Of a stretch of DNA of 64,000 nucleotides, positions 45,000 to 55,751 are shown one piece after another. Source of the DNA: Beaufortia kweichowensis (lineage: Eukaryota; Chordata; Actinopteri; Cypriniformes; Gastromyzontidae); the NCBI GenBank assembly GCA_019155185.1, contig CM032806.1, positions 13,202,996 to 13,266,995 of the forward strand, in the 5' to 3' direction. The position numbers were made by a program, and so were the translations under genes. The notes beneath the pieces were generated by a model. The model saw only the letters and a list, made by a program, of their open reading frames with translations. It was not told where the DNA came from and did no database searches. Numbering within the stretch: position 1 is the first letter of the stretch; each line of letters opens with the position of its first letter.

Positions 45000-45170
45000 C
45001 AGAAGAGAAATCTAAATTAAATCTATGTTCGATGTGACCACCTTTCGCCTTCAAACTAGCTAATAAATTCTTGCACATTTACACAAAGTCAGAGATTTTG
45101 TAGGATCAAGTGTATAATTAAACAGTTATATCAAGAAGGTCTTAATGATCATTCATTTCATATGTGACCC
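45000..45170. mobile_element. Tc1-like element end fragment
   Basis: CGATGTGACCACCTTTCGCCTTC and TTCTTGCACATTTACACAAAG resemble the end region of a fish Tc1-related MITE. Weak. Confidence 0.35.
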
Positions 45171-45769
45171 ATGCTATCAAAATGAGTCCAAATGTCTAAT
45201 TTCGAGCTACAAGCAAAAGAAAAATTTTTTTTTGATCGAATTTAAGGTTTTTGCATAAATACGTTCATTAAGCTGATCTTAAAAATGATCTTTATTTCAA
45301 AATTGTCTGAGAGATGTGCCTTCCTAAACCTTTTCTTTGATAATCCATAAAAGATTGGCATTTTTTATGCTTATGTGAACGCTTCTGGATCAATGCATAA
45401 ATGTAAAAGAATAACTTTTAAAAAAACATAAATAAAAGGTATATAATTTTAGTTGGCTTAATTAAGAACATTAATTCCATATTCTGCCTAATACAAAAGT
45501 TGTGCGGTCATCCATTGCAAGCACAGTGCACTTTAAAATTAACATGCAGGAATAAGAAAAGAAATTGCACAACTTGCTTGATGTTGAAAAAGTTATTAAG
45601 AGCAATAAAGTCTGGGACCTGATTGATGTTAAAAGAGTTAAAAGAAAGACGTCATGAAGTCATGAATGACCTCACTCATGCTGACTGACGCAAGCCTACA
45701 TTTTTTCTTGGTTAGTGCCAAATTTGTTAGTTTCATTTATGGTTGCAGTGATTTTGTTTTGAAACTTGA

Positions 45770-46165
45770 TGACTGCAAACAAAGTGGTCAACCAAGGAAA
45801 TGTAATACAGCAGATGAAAGACTGCTTACTTCTCTTTGATATCAGATGATCCAGCAACAAAAAACTGGTGCAAACAAGTGGGACTCAGATACAAGTATCT
45901 ACTGTCTGGAGAAGTCTGGCCAGAAGTGGTCATACCTCAGATGTAAAAACAAGGCTAAGTGACTCAACTATACATGAACATATATAAACTGGAGTGCAGA
46001 AAAATGGCAGCATGTGCTCTTGACTAATGAGTCAAAATTTGAAGTATTTGGTTGTAGCAGAAGGCAGTTTGTTTGTGTTAAAATAATGAGTCTCAGCAGG
46101 AAACAACTAATCATGATGGAGGTTCCTTGCAAGTTTGGGGCTGCATTTCTGCAAATGGAGTTAGA
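45770..46165 (+). pseudogene. Tc1/mariner transposase relic
   Basis: Across two or three frames the strand reads NWSAEKWQHVLLTNESKFEV and FGCSRRQFV, then GGSLQVWGCISANGV. These are the Tc1 blocks W..EDW..V.WSDESKF and GG..MVWGC. The catalytic Asp of the DESKF motif is Asn here (TNESKF), and there are frame breaks, so it is inactive. Confidence 0.8.
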
Positions 46166-46170
46166 GATTT

Positions 46171-46432
46171 AGTCATTTACATTTATTCTTTTAAAGAAGG
46201 GCTTTTATCCAAAGCGACTTACAAATGTGAAAGCATTTATTTATTTATTTTTATCCACCTTTTAGACAGGAAAGTGTAGAGAGACAGGAAGTGAATTGGG
46301 AGGAGAGAGAGGGTAGCGGGCTTGGAAAGGACGCTAGAGCCAGGATTCGAACTTCGCGTCATCATGCGCAGTTGCGCTGTATATGTGTCTGGAGCGCTGT
46401 CCACACAGCCACAGGCTTCGACGATGTGAAAG
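46171..46432 (-). mobile_element. tRNA-derived SINE with LINE-like tail
   Basis: On the minus strand it starts AGCCTGTGGCTGTGTGGACAGC (A-box-like) and has AGTTCGAATCCTGG (B-box) about 85 bp on. A conserved CACTTCCTGTCTCTCTACAC body follows, then AAATAAATAAATAAATG and a GTAAGTCGCTTTGGATAAAAG tail shared with the LINEs in this window, which could mobilise it. Confidence 0.7.
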
Positions 46433-46439
46433 CATTTAA

Positions 46440-46835
46440 CATTTTGCATGCAAGCTAACAATACTTGTAATATACAAAACTATGTTTACATGTTGACTAG
46501 TGTTGACTAGATGACTATTGTTAAAGCTTTGAAGGGATGATCAGTTTTTTTTTTTTTACATAGACATAGGTTAAACAGTGGAAAGTTAGAGGTTAATCAG
46601 GTGAATAAGGAATAGGCGTTTTTTTTTTTTATAAAAGGTGATGGATTCAGCAGTTCAGGTGGAGGCTGGTTGCTCATTCCACCAAATCAGAACAGAATGG
46701 GAGAATGTTTTTGCGAGTGACTTTGTTGTGAAGGGACAACCAAGCATCGCTAATTTGCTGAGCATAGATGGCGGCAGGGGATGTAATCCTGTAGGAGTGA
46801 TTTGTGACATGTGAGTTGTGTCTGTATGTTTATTT
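46440..46835. other. Intron 6 repeat debris
   Basis: GGTGGAGGCTGGTTGCTCATTCC (46660) recalls SINE/LINE-associated sequence. Poly-T runs lie at about 46545 and 46620. Confidence 0.3.
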
Positions 46836-46837
46836 TT

Positions 46838-47165
46838 ACATGCGTCACGGCCCCTGTCTGTTCTCCTCTGTATTTCCCCTGTATTTGCACCAAGAACTCC
46901 ACTTTCCAGAATCCTCTACGCTCCCTCACTTGTCTCCAGTTCCCAATCACCCTCAGCTGCCAGTGATTACACTCATTAACTCCCTATAAAGACACTCACG
47001 CCACACTCACTCTTGGTCTTGGTCTCGTCTGTGTTATGTCAATGCAAACACAGACTTTGTCTCGCCCTTACGGACTACTTACCTGTGTTGGACTTATATG
47101 GACTACTCCCCTTTTGTCCCAAGATTCACCTCCTCGATCTCCAGCGTCCTCGGCTTAGGGTCCTA
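46838..47165 (+). mobile_element. LTR-like block
   Basis: TGCGTCACGGCCCCTGTCTG, CCCTATAAAGACACTCACG (a TATAAA) and then CTTACGGACTACTTACCTGTG resemble the solo LTR at 19537 (TATAAAGGACACTCACCC and TCTTACCTGTGTTTG). The 3' end is not defined. Confidence 0.45.
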
Positions 47166-47214
47166 AGGCCTTGGTGTTAGTGTTGAGGAATTAATCTGAA
47201 TGGTGAATTGGTGA

Positions 47215-47560
47215 TCTATTGAAGGAAATACAAGAAGTTCTGTCTTGTGTCAATTGAAGGTGATATTCCTTCATTCAGGAAGAAATATTCTGGAGGCATG
47301 CAGAGATCCGAGCAGAGATGGTGGGGTCATCAGGACGAAATAACACGTAAAGCTGCGTATTGTCTGCATAGCAATGGTATGAGCAACCACGCGCCTTAAT
47401 GATGGGACCCAGAGATGTTGTGTATATTGAGAAGAAACGAGGAGCAACAACTGATCCCTGAGGAACTCCGGTGGTCAGCCGGTGTGACCTGGATGCCTTT
47501 CCTCTCCAGGATATTTGGAAGGATCTGCTTGTGGTCAACCAGTGTGATCCCTGGATGCCT
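47215..47560 (-). pseudogene. LINE RT fragment
   Basis: The minus frame at 47275-47538 reads LTTGVPQGSVVAPRFFSIYT, then YHCYADNTQLYVLFRPDDPT, the RT palm of the same LINE group as 36650-37840 (YADN in place of YADD). Confidence 0.8.
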
Positions 47561-47782
47561 GTTTTCCTTAATTTAGAGAAATACAGGCAGACTCCAGAGA
47601 TATGGCCCCCAGATTAGGATCTGAACTGTTTTGTGAGTCAAATATTGATTTATATTTCTCTTCTGTTCATTTACTTTTCATTTTGTTGATTGATTAAAAC
47701 AAGCTGTGTTCCATCTATAGTGATAGCTTTTGCCATGTATGTCTGAAGTGTAGAGTCTTGATTACATGTTTTCCTTAATTCA

Positions 47783-48040
47783 GCTAGAGAAGAAAATACT
47801 AAAGGCATTTTGATGCACTTATCCAATCATTCCACAATCCCAGTCAGAGACTTTAAAATCTCACCCTTTATGCATTCTCTTCTGATTTCATCTTACTGCA
47901 ACAGGCAGAACTCTCTTCAAGATGTTGCTCACTTCACTGTGACCCAAAATGAACTGTTTGATGAGGTCTACAAACAAAAGATGATGAGAAGAACCTCTGT
48001 GTGGAGAACTTTAAGACTTAGTTCTTTTGCTTCCCAATAG
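47783..48040 (+). pseudogene. sult1: SULT1 copy B, fused remnant of exon 7, intron 7 and exon 8
   Basis: TTAATTCAG precedes a shortened exon 7 (NHSTIPVRDFKISPFM preserved). Seventeen intron-derived codons then replace the RKG..DWK signature. Exon 8 continues as HFTVTQNELFDEVYKQKM and ends in a divergent tail and TAG at 48038-48040. The frame is open across the former intron. Compared with copy A, short deletions removed the donor, most of the 85-bp intron and the acceptor. Spliced from exon 6 in phase, however, the start of this exon meets a TGA. Confidence 0.8.
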
Positions 48041-48049
48041 CTGTTTTTA

Positions 48050-48940
48050 ATGTTTGTTTGTTTTGTTTAGTCATTCTTTTACCATAAGTTATACCAGAGG
48101 CAATACATTTGGTGATGTAAATATAATCTTAAATATTGGACATAAGGCAATACATTTATGAGCTCATCAGTAGACCACTGTAATCTATCATTACTGGGTG
48201 CATTTTAAATAATCTCTGGTCAATGTTTCTCCAGTTTTTAATTATTTAGACACTTTGTTGGACATTCTAGTCAGAGGGGCTGGAGTGTCAGACTGGAGTG
48301 TCTTACTCAAAACGTATCTTGTGCTCTGCTCTTGGGGTGCACGGAGGGCTGGCCTGACCTGACCATGTTAGCAGTGAGGGATTTTCCTGATTCTGAGTCA
48401 AGCGAATGTCGTGGCTCCTTCAACAATGCTGCTTCCTGGTGTTCATCTAGCGAATCTCCGATCCCTTCCTAACAAAACAGGTTCTACTTCTACTCACCTG
48501 CACAAACAAGGACTTTTCAAATTCTGGTGCATTGAAACCTTGCTAAGAAAATAAAGATCATTCAGATAGATGGCACCGCTCATGAATGTGTACATCCCAC
48601 CAGTTTTGTTTAGTCATTCTTTTACCATATAAGTTATACAAGCCAGAGGCATAAGGCAATACACCAGTCAATGTTTCTCCAGTTTTTAATTATTTAGACA
48701 CTTTGGGCACTAGTCAGAGGGGCTGGAGTGTCTTCAACAACTGGCTAAACAAATAAAGCCGGCTGGTCAGCTGCGTGGCTCCCAACATGGAGCAACAGTA
48801 CCTACTCACCTGGACTCTTTTTAATCATTCTTAGGGACTTGTGTACATCCCACCAGAAAGCAAATCTCAACTGGCTAAACAAATAAACGAAATGGAGCAA
48901 GCAATACCCGAACTGCAAGAAAGCAAATGCAGACAGCACA
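48050..48940 (+). repeat. Scrambled partial duplications
   Basis: TTTGTTTAGTCATTCTTTTACC, GTCAATGTTTCTCCAGTTTTT, AATTATTTAGACACTTTG and GTCAGAGGGGCTGGAGTGTC occur in the same order at 48060-48300 and 48605-48735, with short deletions between. AACTGGCTAAACAAATAAA occurs at 48740 and again at 48868. Confidence 0.75.
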
Positions 48941-50690
48941 GTAAATGTCCTACACCACATTAAAGGAGGCATATCACTCTGTCCCACGGACACCTTTGGG
49001 ACTCTCTGATCACTGCTTGGTTCATCTTATGAAGCCTATGATAAGGACTGTAAAAAGATGGACTAATGAAGCAGAGTGGGATTTACAAGCCTGCTTTGAC
49101 TGCACTGACTGGAGTGTTTTTGAAAACTGCAGCCACCGACTTGGATGAGCTCACAGAGACTGTAACTTATACATATATCAGTTTCTGTGAGGATATGTGT
49201 ATCCCCACCAAGACATTCTTATCATTCAATAATGATAAACCATGGTTTACTGGAAAACTCAAACAGCTTCGTCATGCCAAAGATGATGCTTACAGAAGTG
49301 GGAATAAAGTCTTGTATAACCAGGCCAGGAACAGACTGACAAAGGAGATCAGAGCAGCTAAAAGAGCTACTCCGAAAAGCTGAAAAAACAGTTTTTAACC
49401 AACAACCTGACATTAGTCTGGACTGGTCTGAGGAACATCACCAAATACAAGACACCACCCCCACAGTCTGTGGAGAATCAACAACTGGCTGATGATCTGA
49501 ATGTGTTTTACTGCCGGTTCCAAAAGCCCACTACATCTTCCCCACGTGCTTCACACATTCACCTACCCCTGCATCCCACTACATCTCCCCCAACCCCAAA
49601 AGCCTACTATATCTCCCCCCAACCTCTCTGATCTGCACTACACACATTCTCCTACCCCTGCAACCCCCCTCCCTCCCCCACCATCCAACCTGTGCTTAAG
49701 GTCTGTAAACAGGACATGCTCCAGGTCTTCAGGAAACAGAAGTCTAAGAAAGCTTCAGGCCCTGATGGTGTTTTACCTGCCTGTCTAAAAGCCTGACTGA
49801 CCAACTGGCCCCCATCTTCACACAGATCTTTGGAACTGTGTAAAGTTCCCTGCTGCTTTAAAACGCTCAATCGTTCCGGTCCCCAAAAAACCCAAAATCA
49901 CAGGACTTAATGACCTGCCGTTCTTACGTCTGTGGTCATTAAGTCATTTAAAAGACTGGTCCTGGCCCACTTGAAGGAGATCTGTGGACCCTTGCTGGAT
50001 CCTCTTTAGTTTGCCCACAGAGCAAACAGGTCTGTAGATGATGTAGTCAACATGGGGCTGCATTACATCCTGCAACACCTCGACAGACCTAAGAATTATG
50101 CAAGGACTTGTGGACTTCAGTTCGGCTTTCAATACAATCATGCCTGACCTGCTCTCAGTTAAACTGTCACAGCTATCTGTACCCTCCTCCACCTGTCAGT
50201 GGATCACCAGCTTTCTGACAGACAGGCAGCAGCTAGTGAGGATGGGCAAACTCACATCCAGGATTCTCACTATCACCATTGGAGCTCCTCAGGGTTGTGT
50301 TCTCTCCCCACTGCTATTCTCCCTGAACACAAATGACTGCACCTCTACTGATCCCTCTGTCAAGCTCATGAATTTTTCAGACGACATTATAGTCTGAATC
50401 TGCCTCATTCAGGACGGTGGCGAGTCTGCTTACAGATGGTAGGTTAAAGATTAAAGTTGGATGTCTGGTGCAATCATAACAATCTAGAGCTGAACATGCT
50501 CAAAACAGTGGATTTCTCAGGACCTGAAGTGGGACAATCACATTGACTTTTGCAAAGAACCTCTTTGATCTGTTGCAATCTGTTCAGCGCTACAGAGCAC
50601 TGCACACCAAAATGGCCAGAAACAAGAACAGTTTTTTTGTGGGGAAAGAGGGGAAATCAGAAATTACCTTAAATTAAATGAACTCTGCCG
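48380..50690 (+). mobile_element. CR1/Rex-type LINE, degraded but nearly full length
   Basis: Endonuclease-end and linker regions (SDHCLVHL at about 49000, NDKPWFTGKLKQLRHAKDD at about 49235-49290) come first. They are followed by a proline-rich spacer (49500-49690), the KKASGPDGV RT entry (49745-49775, frame-broken), and FVDFSSAFNTI-like motif A. A GAPQGCVLSPLLFSLNTNDC block follows at 50281-50340. The FSDDIIV motif replaces FADDTT. Stops and frameshifts occur throughout. Confidence 0.82.
50098..50397 (+). pseudogene. LINE RT palm fragment
   Basis: 99 codons read LVDFSSAFNTIMPDLLSVKL, STCQWITSFLTDRQQLVRMG and GAPQGCVLSPLLFSLNTND, then NFSDDIIV where the active site FADD should be. The A-to-S change next to the catalytic Asp pair may be tolerated, but the frame stops directly after. 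Confidence 0.78.
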
Positions 50691-50860
50691 ACATATGAAT
50701 GAGATATGATGGAAGATCTTTTAATAACTCAGTACGTGAGTTTGCCAGTTAAAATTCGACTGTTTGGATTTGTATTTTTCCCACTGTCTTTTAGCACTGG
50801 CCGTGTGGAAGAAACCTGGGTTCTTATCCCAGGGCCTAGTGGTGGGCTCAACTTGTCATC

Positions 50861-51379
50861 GTGTCACGCTCACGACAGACACATCCCTCACAAGCTGGGG
50901 AGCGGTTATGGAAGACCACTAGGGTATGGAAGGCCAAGCTACTCATGTTGCACATAAACTGGCTAGAGATTATGGCGGTGTGGCTGGCTCTGAGGCATTT
51001 CCTTCCACACCTCGAACGCAGGCATGTGTTGGTCTGTACGGACAACACATCTGTGGTGCCTTATATAAACCATCAGGGGGGTCTGCGGTCATGCCCTTTA
51101 TACAAACTGGCACACCAGATCCTTCTGTGGGCCCAAGGGAAGTTTCGCTCTCTCAGAGCTACATATATTACCGGGCATCTCAATGTGGAAGCCAGGCCAG
51201 GGGATTGGAGACTTCACCCCGAGGTGGTGAATTTGATCTGGGAGACTTTCTACCCAGCAGAGGTGGCCCTGTTTGTATCTCAAGAGACTACGCACTGTCC
51301 ACTATGGTTCTCCCTCATACCACCATGGATGCTCTCGTACAGCCGTGGCCAAGGCTACACCTGTATGCTTTTCCCCTGA
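50861..51379 (+). pseudogene. DIRS RNase H segment
   Basis: 172 codons. LLMLHINWLEIMAVWLALRH and VLVCTDNTSVVPYINHQGGL carry the Glu and Asp typical of RNase H active sites. GHLNVEARPGDW lacks the usual AD-LSR stretch seen in intact copies, so a short deletion removed the last catalytic Asp. It would have degraded the RNA strand of the cDNA hybrid. Confidence 0.8.
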
Positions 51380-51698
51380 TCGCTCTGCTCCCGGGAATTC
51401 TGGATAGAGTGCGCCAGGATGGGGTACTTACTGGTAGCACCGCATTGGCCGGCCCGAGTTTGATTCTCGGACCTAATAGCACTCCTAGATGGCTCCCCTC
51501 TCGAGCTGCCAGTCAGGAAGGATCTTCTATCTCGGGCACAGGGCACAATCCTTCACCCTTGACCAGAGATGTGGAAACTGTGGGTCTGGCCTCTGAAGGG
51601 GCCCGACTCATAGAGACAGGTCTCTCAACCAAGGTTGTGAGACCATTCTTAGCTCCAGAGCTCCTACCACGAGGAAGCTGTATGCACTGAAGTGGAAA

Positions 51699-52194
51699 GT
51701 GTTCACTTCGTGGTGCAGAGGTCAGATGCGGGATTCAGTTAACTGTCCTGTTATCACAGTACTTGAGTTCCTGCAAGACCGTTTTCCTTTGGGGCTGATG
51801 CCCTCGACTCTAAAGGTGTACTTGGCAGCCATCTCAGCTTACCACACCCCTCTCAATGGCCAGTCTGTGGGTCGGGACCCGCTGGTCACACGCTTCCTCC
51901 GTGGTACACTGAGACTAAGGCCTGCACCCCACACCAGGGTTCCAGCTTGGGATCTGGCGGTGGTACTGGAAGGCTTATCTAGGGCTCCATTTGAGCCCAT
52001 TGAGGACAGCGTCGTGTAAACTTGGTGTGTCTAGTGTGAGCACTGGATGCCTATGTTCACAGAGCTGCTTCCTGGAGGAAGTCAGAGCAGCTGTTTGTTT
52101 GCTTTGGTCCAAACAAACCATAAGCAGGTGGATAGTTGAGGCTATCACACTAGCATATACAGCCTCTGGACAGCCACCACCTGGCGGCCTCTAA
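51699..52194 (+). pseudogene. DIRS tyrosine recombinase, frame-broken
   Basis: Two frames (51699-52019 and 51991-52194) cover the core-binding and catalytic domain start. The reading jumps at about 52015. The expected H-x-x-R segment after GQPPPGGL is deleted (a stop follows at about 52192). Downstream, out of frame, AGWSSPLTFVSFYDLAS retains the terminal Tyr region. Inactive. Confidence 0.75.
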
Positions 52195-52460
52195 GACCTT
52201 ATGGTCTGGGGCCTTTTTTCAGGATGTGTGTAATGCGGCAGGTTGGTCCTCACCGCTCACATTTGTGAGTTTTTATGACCTGGCTTCTACGCCAGGTTCT
52301 CATGTGCTTTTGCCATAGCTGTGCTCTACGCACTCACACTATCAGGCATTGGCTCGCATGGCGGCGTTGGGCTCTCGTTCCCATAGCGTCGCAACGCTGA
52401 CGCAGCGCGAGTTCCTTTGAAAGGGAATGTCTCAGGTTACGTATGTAACCATGTAACTTC

Positions 52461-53778
52461 ACTTGAAATGAGTTAAGGCTTGGACTCAGAAACTTACAAC
52501 ATGACTTACTGTAACAAGCGGATAAAGGACTGAGACAGAAGTTGCTCAAAACAGAAATATCTGCAGAGGTTCATTTAAAAGGGCAAAAACAATTCTTACA
52601 TTTCTTAACAACTGCCGTACTGTACATTATATACAATATACATTAATAACCCCTTTCCTTATAACATTATAAACACTATTTAGTACTTACCAGAACCAGC
52701 ATATTCTTGCAATAAAGAGTCATATAACAGAAAATGTCATTGTCACAGTATATGTATTGAAGGTAATCAGAATACATCATTTTTTACAAACAGCAAAAAT
52801 ATAGTATATACATGATCTTTTTAGTTACACTTACAGCTTGCATCATTTATTGCTCATTGATGAGTAAATACTGTACACTGTTACTGTTAGAGTTTTAAGT
52901 GAGCATCCAGCTGTTAAAATCTTGACCAAACTATGAAATAAAACCAAACAAATTGCTTCTGATCATATGCTATTAAAAAATGGCCAGCATATTAAATGTA
53001 ACTAAATTTTTGCTAATATTAGGCGAGAAAACATGACTCCGGGGAAATTTAAACAAAGAAATAAATGGATATAGTTTGGCTTGAAGAATATCAGGAATCA
53101 TTTTCAAACAATGGTCAATGCATTAACATATTTTGGCACATATATTATCTTTTCAAATGCAGTGCATACAAAATAAAAAAATAAAAAATACAACACTTCA
53201 TCCAGACAGAGCTCTTTACAATGCTTCTAATTTCCTGAAATTGTATTCCAGGAATTTCAGGAAAGGGTTAAAAAAGGATAGACATTAAGACAGCATAATG
53301 TGGATTGCCACAGACTCTTACCTCAGTTTGTAAAATCAAACAAATGTCAAAACTTTCTATAATACATGCCAGGATACCAAAAGATTTAAATATAACTTAT
53401 TTATAAAGCACTGTTTACATAAAGCAAACTCCCACCGGAATTACACCAGAAACTGAATTTTTATCTCAGCTGAACAGCAGAGCCACTATAAGCACTATAA
53501 CTTTACAGGTGAAATAACAAACATTTCTGAATGAAAAAAAATCACACTTTACATATTTCACAAAAAGTTCACAATTTTGCAGAAATGTCTTTCTCCACCA
53601 ATTCGTGCGGAAAATTTAATCCTAATAGAGCTCAAACCCAAAATATTCTTGTAATGTTAGAATGAAAATCATCACAATCATTCCACTAGAGTATCTGTCA
53701 GGTAGTGCTTTATGCTCTAGTCTTCAGAGCAGGTCATGAATAAATACATCATTTTAGTTTTGCAACAACAAACAAAGT
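52461..53778 (-). other. Probable 3' UTR of prrt3
   Basis: AT-rich DNA after the prrt3 stop, with no other gene or transposon recognised down to the DIRS terminus. A minus-strand AATAAA (plus TTTATT) at about 52846 is a candidate polyadenylation signal. A small inverted repeat (CCTGAAATTG..GGAATTTCAGG) lies near 53234-53263. Confidence 0.45.
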
Positions 53779-55751
53779 TCAAAGGTCAACAATGTCACTG
53801 CTGACGCTGGCGGAGTCATCATGCCGATTGACTTTTAGGTAACTGTGTCCCCCCCTTTTGTTCGATTGTGTTGAAGTTTCAATGTCAGGAGTCAGAAACG
53901 GCCTGGTGTTTTCTGCACTGGGCCCCAGGGCACAGCTGGAGCTTGGGGACGGGTGCAGTGAAACTGGGCAGGACAGAGAAGAAGGCACTGGTACCTCCGA
54001 GAGCCAACGGAAGCCCTGATGGGTGGGTGTAGGGGGGGCTGTGACTTGTCGACTGGGCACAGCGCTAGGGATGCAGCGGTCCAAACCTGCTGAGGATTCT
54101 GAGAGCAACGTGTGCTCATCACTGCTTAATGACAGCGTGATTTGGGGGTCACTGTTCCGTCGCATCCAGAGCCTCAGAGATGGAGGAGACGATGGCGGTC
54201 GCAGTGGCTGAAACAGGCTTCCCCCGTTTAGAAGATGCTCGCGGTGAAGCGCTTCATCAATACTGCGGCTGAGGTCGATTGGAGTGGGAGGGCGCAGATC
54301 GAAGTCATAAAGCGAGACAGCGGACTCCTTGTCTCTGTCTGCTAAACTGCTACTTAAAGAACGCTGAGTTGGCTGAGCAAGTGCCTGAAGCCTCAACAAT
54401 GAACCCGCTGAGCCTCCTGCAAAGCCTTTCAGATTGCGTCCATGATTGCTGTCTTTAAGCGGGTCACGATTTCGTATAAGGCTCTTGCTAATGTCCACCC
54501 CTGATCGTTCCTGTCCCGCCCAGTTATTGGGCAACTCTCCCACCACTCCACTACTGTTGGACCCTCCGATCCCGTTGCTTTCCGATTTTCTTTGTTGCCT
54601 TACTTTCAGGCTTTGGACGATCTTCGCCCAGCATGTGTGTCTGCTAGTAGAGTTAGATGATTGACAGGGAGAAGGCAGGGTTTCGGTGGCAACACCTTCC
54701 TGTCTCTGTGCTCCATATATTTGCCCCTCGCTAGGTCTCCAGAAAACCCACGAGGACACGAGAAGCAGGCAGAAAGCCCACGCGAGCTCCAGCAGACGTG
54801 CCCAGAACTGGCAGAGCCACCATCCCCAACGAAACTGCCTCCAATCTCCCAGTAGCCCGTACAGCCACAGGCAGGAGTAAATATGCAACAGACAGCACAG
54901 TGCCCCGAGAAGAGCACACACTGCCAACACTCGTGCCAAAACCTGCACCTTCCTTTCACGCATGCCCTTATTTTCAGCCTGAGCTGCGTGTCTGCGTGCC
55001 AGCTGTGGCAGTGCCAGGAACAGGTACCATAAACATAGTGCCAGGCCTCCGGTTAGCGTGAGGCTCTGTAAGACGACTGGAACAGACGGTGAGAGTGCAG
55101 GCGAAAGTAAGTCTGCAGCAAGTAAAAGAGTACATTGTAAAATCGCTAAGATTCCCAACAGAGGAGGGCGTTGAAAGGCTGGAGGAAGCAAAGCTACTCC
55201 TGCCTCTTTTAGTACCAGTGTTATCAATGCAGCCTGTGCCAAAATAAACAGTGGCAATGATAACGTGTATGAAGCTATTACAATGGGGGGTGGTAGGAGG
55301 AGTCGCGTTCCATACGGGTCGAGAAAGAAGTGGCCCGTTCTAGCTGCGCCTGCAACTAGCAGGAGACTATTTGTAAGCACCAGTTCACCACGCTGAAGGC
55401 AGTGCATGCTGGGAGCTAACGCTAGGCCGAGGCCAGCTCCAGCAGTCAGCAGAAGGAAAAGAGCAGCAGAACCAAATACATGCAGCTCCCACGCAAATGA
55501 CAATTTGTGATGCAGATCCGCCCAAATTATCTGGCTCCCATTTGTGGAACCAAATTCATTCAGATCATTTTGATCTTTGGAAACACAGGGGCCTGCAACG
55601 GTCAAACAGGGTTTCTTAGGTATGATGGGCGTAAGGGAGGCAGGGCTTGACTTCACAGACGGGACTATTCCATGTAAGACAGACAGATCTTTTTCAAAAT
55701 AGCCACGTCCACGCGGGTGTGGAGAGGTAGTCCTTAGGAGAGTGGTCATAC
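53779..55751 (-). CDS. prrt3: prrt3 coding exon 3 (membrane domain and tail)
   Basis: One 1973-bp exon encodes residues about 351-1006. The acceptor is CTCTCCACAG and the stop is TAG at 53779-53781. It holds all membrane helices and the serine-rich tail with the PPTPIDLSRSIDEAL block. Keeping the whole multi-pass domain in a single exon is also how PRRT3/4 genes are built in mammals. Confidence 0.93.

Larger units (their letters stand above)
38142..48040 (+). pseudogene. sult1: SULT1-family sulfotransferase, copy B (exons 2-6 intact, exons 7-8 degenerate)
   Basis: Intact, in-frame exons with good GT-AG sites are 38142-38252 (P-loop ATYPKAG), 40462-40590, 43227-43327, 44477-44603 and 44783-44880. 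Their sizes (129, 101, 127, 98) equal those of copy A exactly. The catalytic KTHLP His and the VARNAKDNAVSYF block are present. The 3' part fails: exon 7 at about 47783-47870 lacks its first half, and its donor is gone. A deletion fuses intron 7 to exon 8, and the RKGxxGDWK signature is lost, as is the normal FRTEL end. Intron 6 (44881 to 47782) is filled with Tc1, SINE, LTR-like and LINE debris. It is therefore probably a recent pseudogene, unless the 3' damage is an assembly error. Confidence 0.85.
50770..52460 (+). mobile_element. DIRS-type retrotransposon, 3' half
   Basis: Frames give an RNase H domain (50861-51379: HINWLEIMAVWLALRHFLPH, then CTDNTSVVPYINHQGG), DIRS-specific sequence, and a tyrosine recombinase. 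The recombinase reads STLKVYLAAISAYHTPLNG, VTRFLRGTLRLRPAP, and SKQTISRWIVEAITLAY. The end AAAGGGAATGTCTCAGGTTACGTATGTAACC near 52430 is a DIRS terminus. DIRS elements integrate with a tyrosine recombinase rather than a DDE integrase. The 5' RT/gag part is absent. Confidence 0.85.

Noticed and set aside
46330..46350. tRNA gene (GTTCGAATCC B box on the minus strand)
   Set aside because: The flanks do not fold as a tRNA and are followed by a SINE body and LINE-like tail; annotated as a SINE.
50926..51690. 254-codon plus-strand frame
   Set aside because: It is the alternate frame of the DIRS RNase H region; the meaningful frame is the one with TDNTSVV.
54606..54959. Minus-strand and plus-strand frames inside prrt3
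   Set aside because: They are other frames of the long GC-richer prrt3 exon and lack independent signals.
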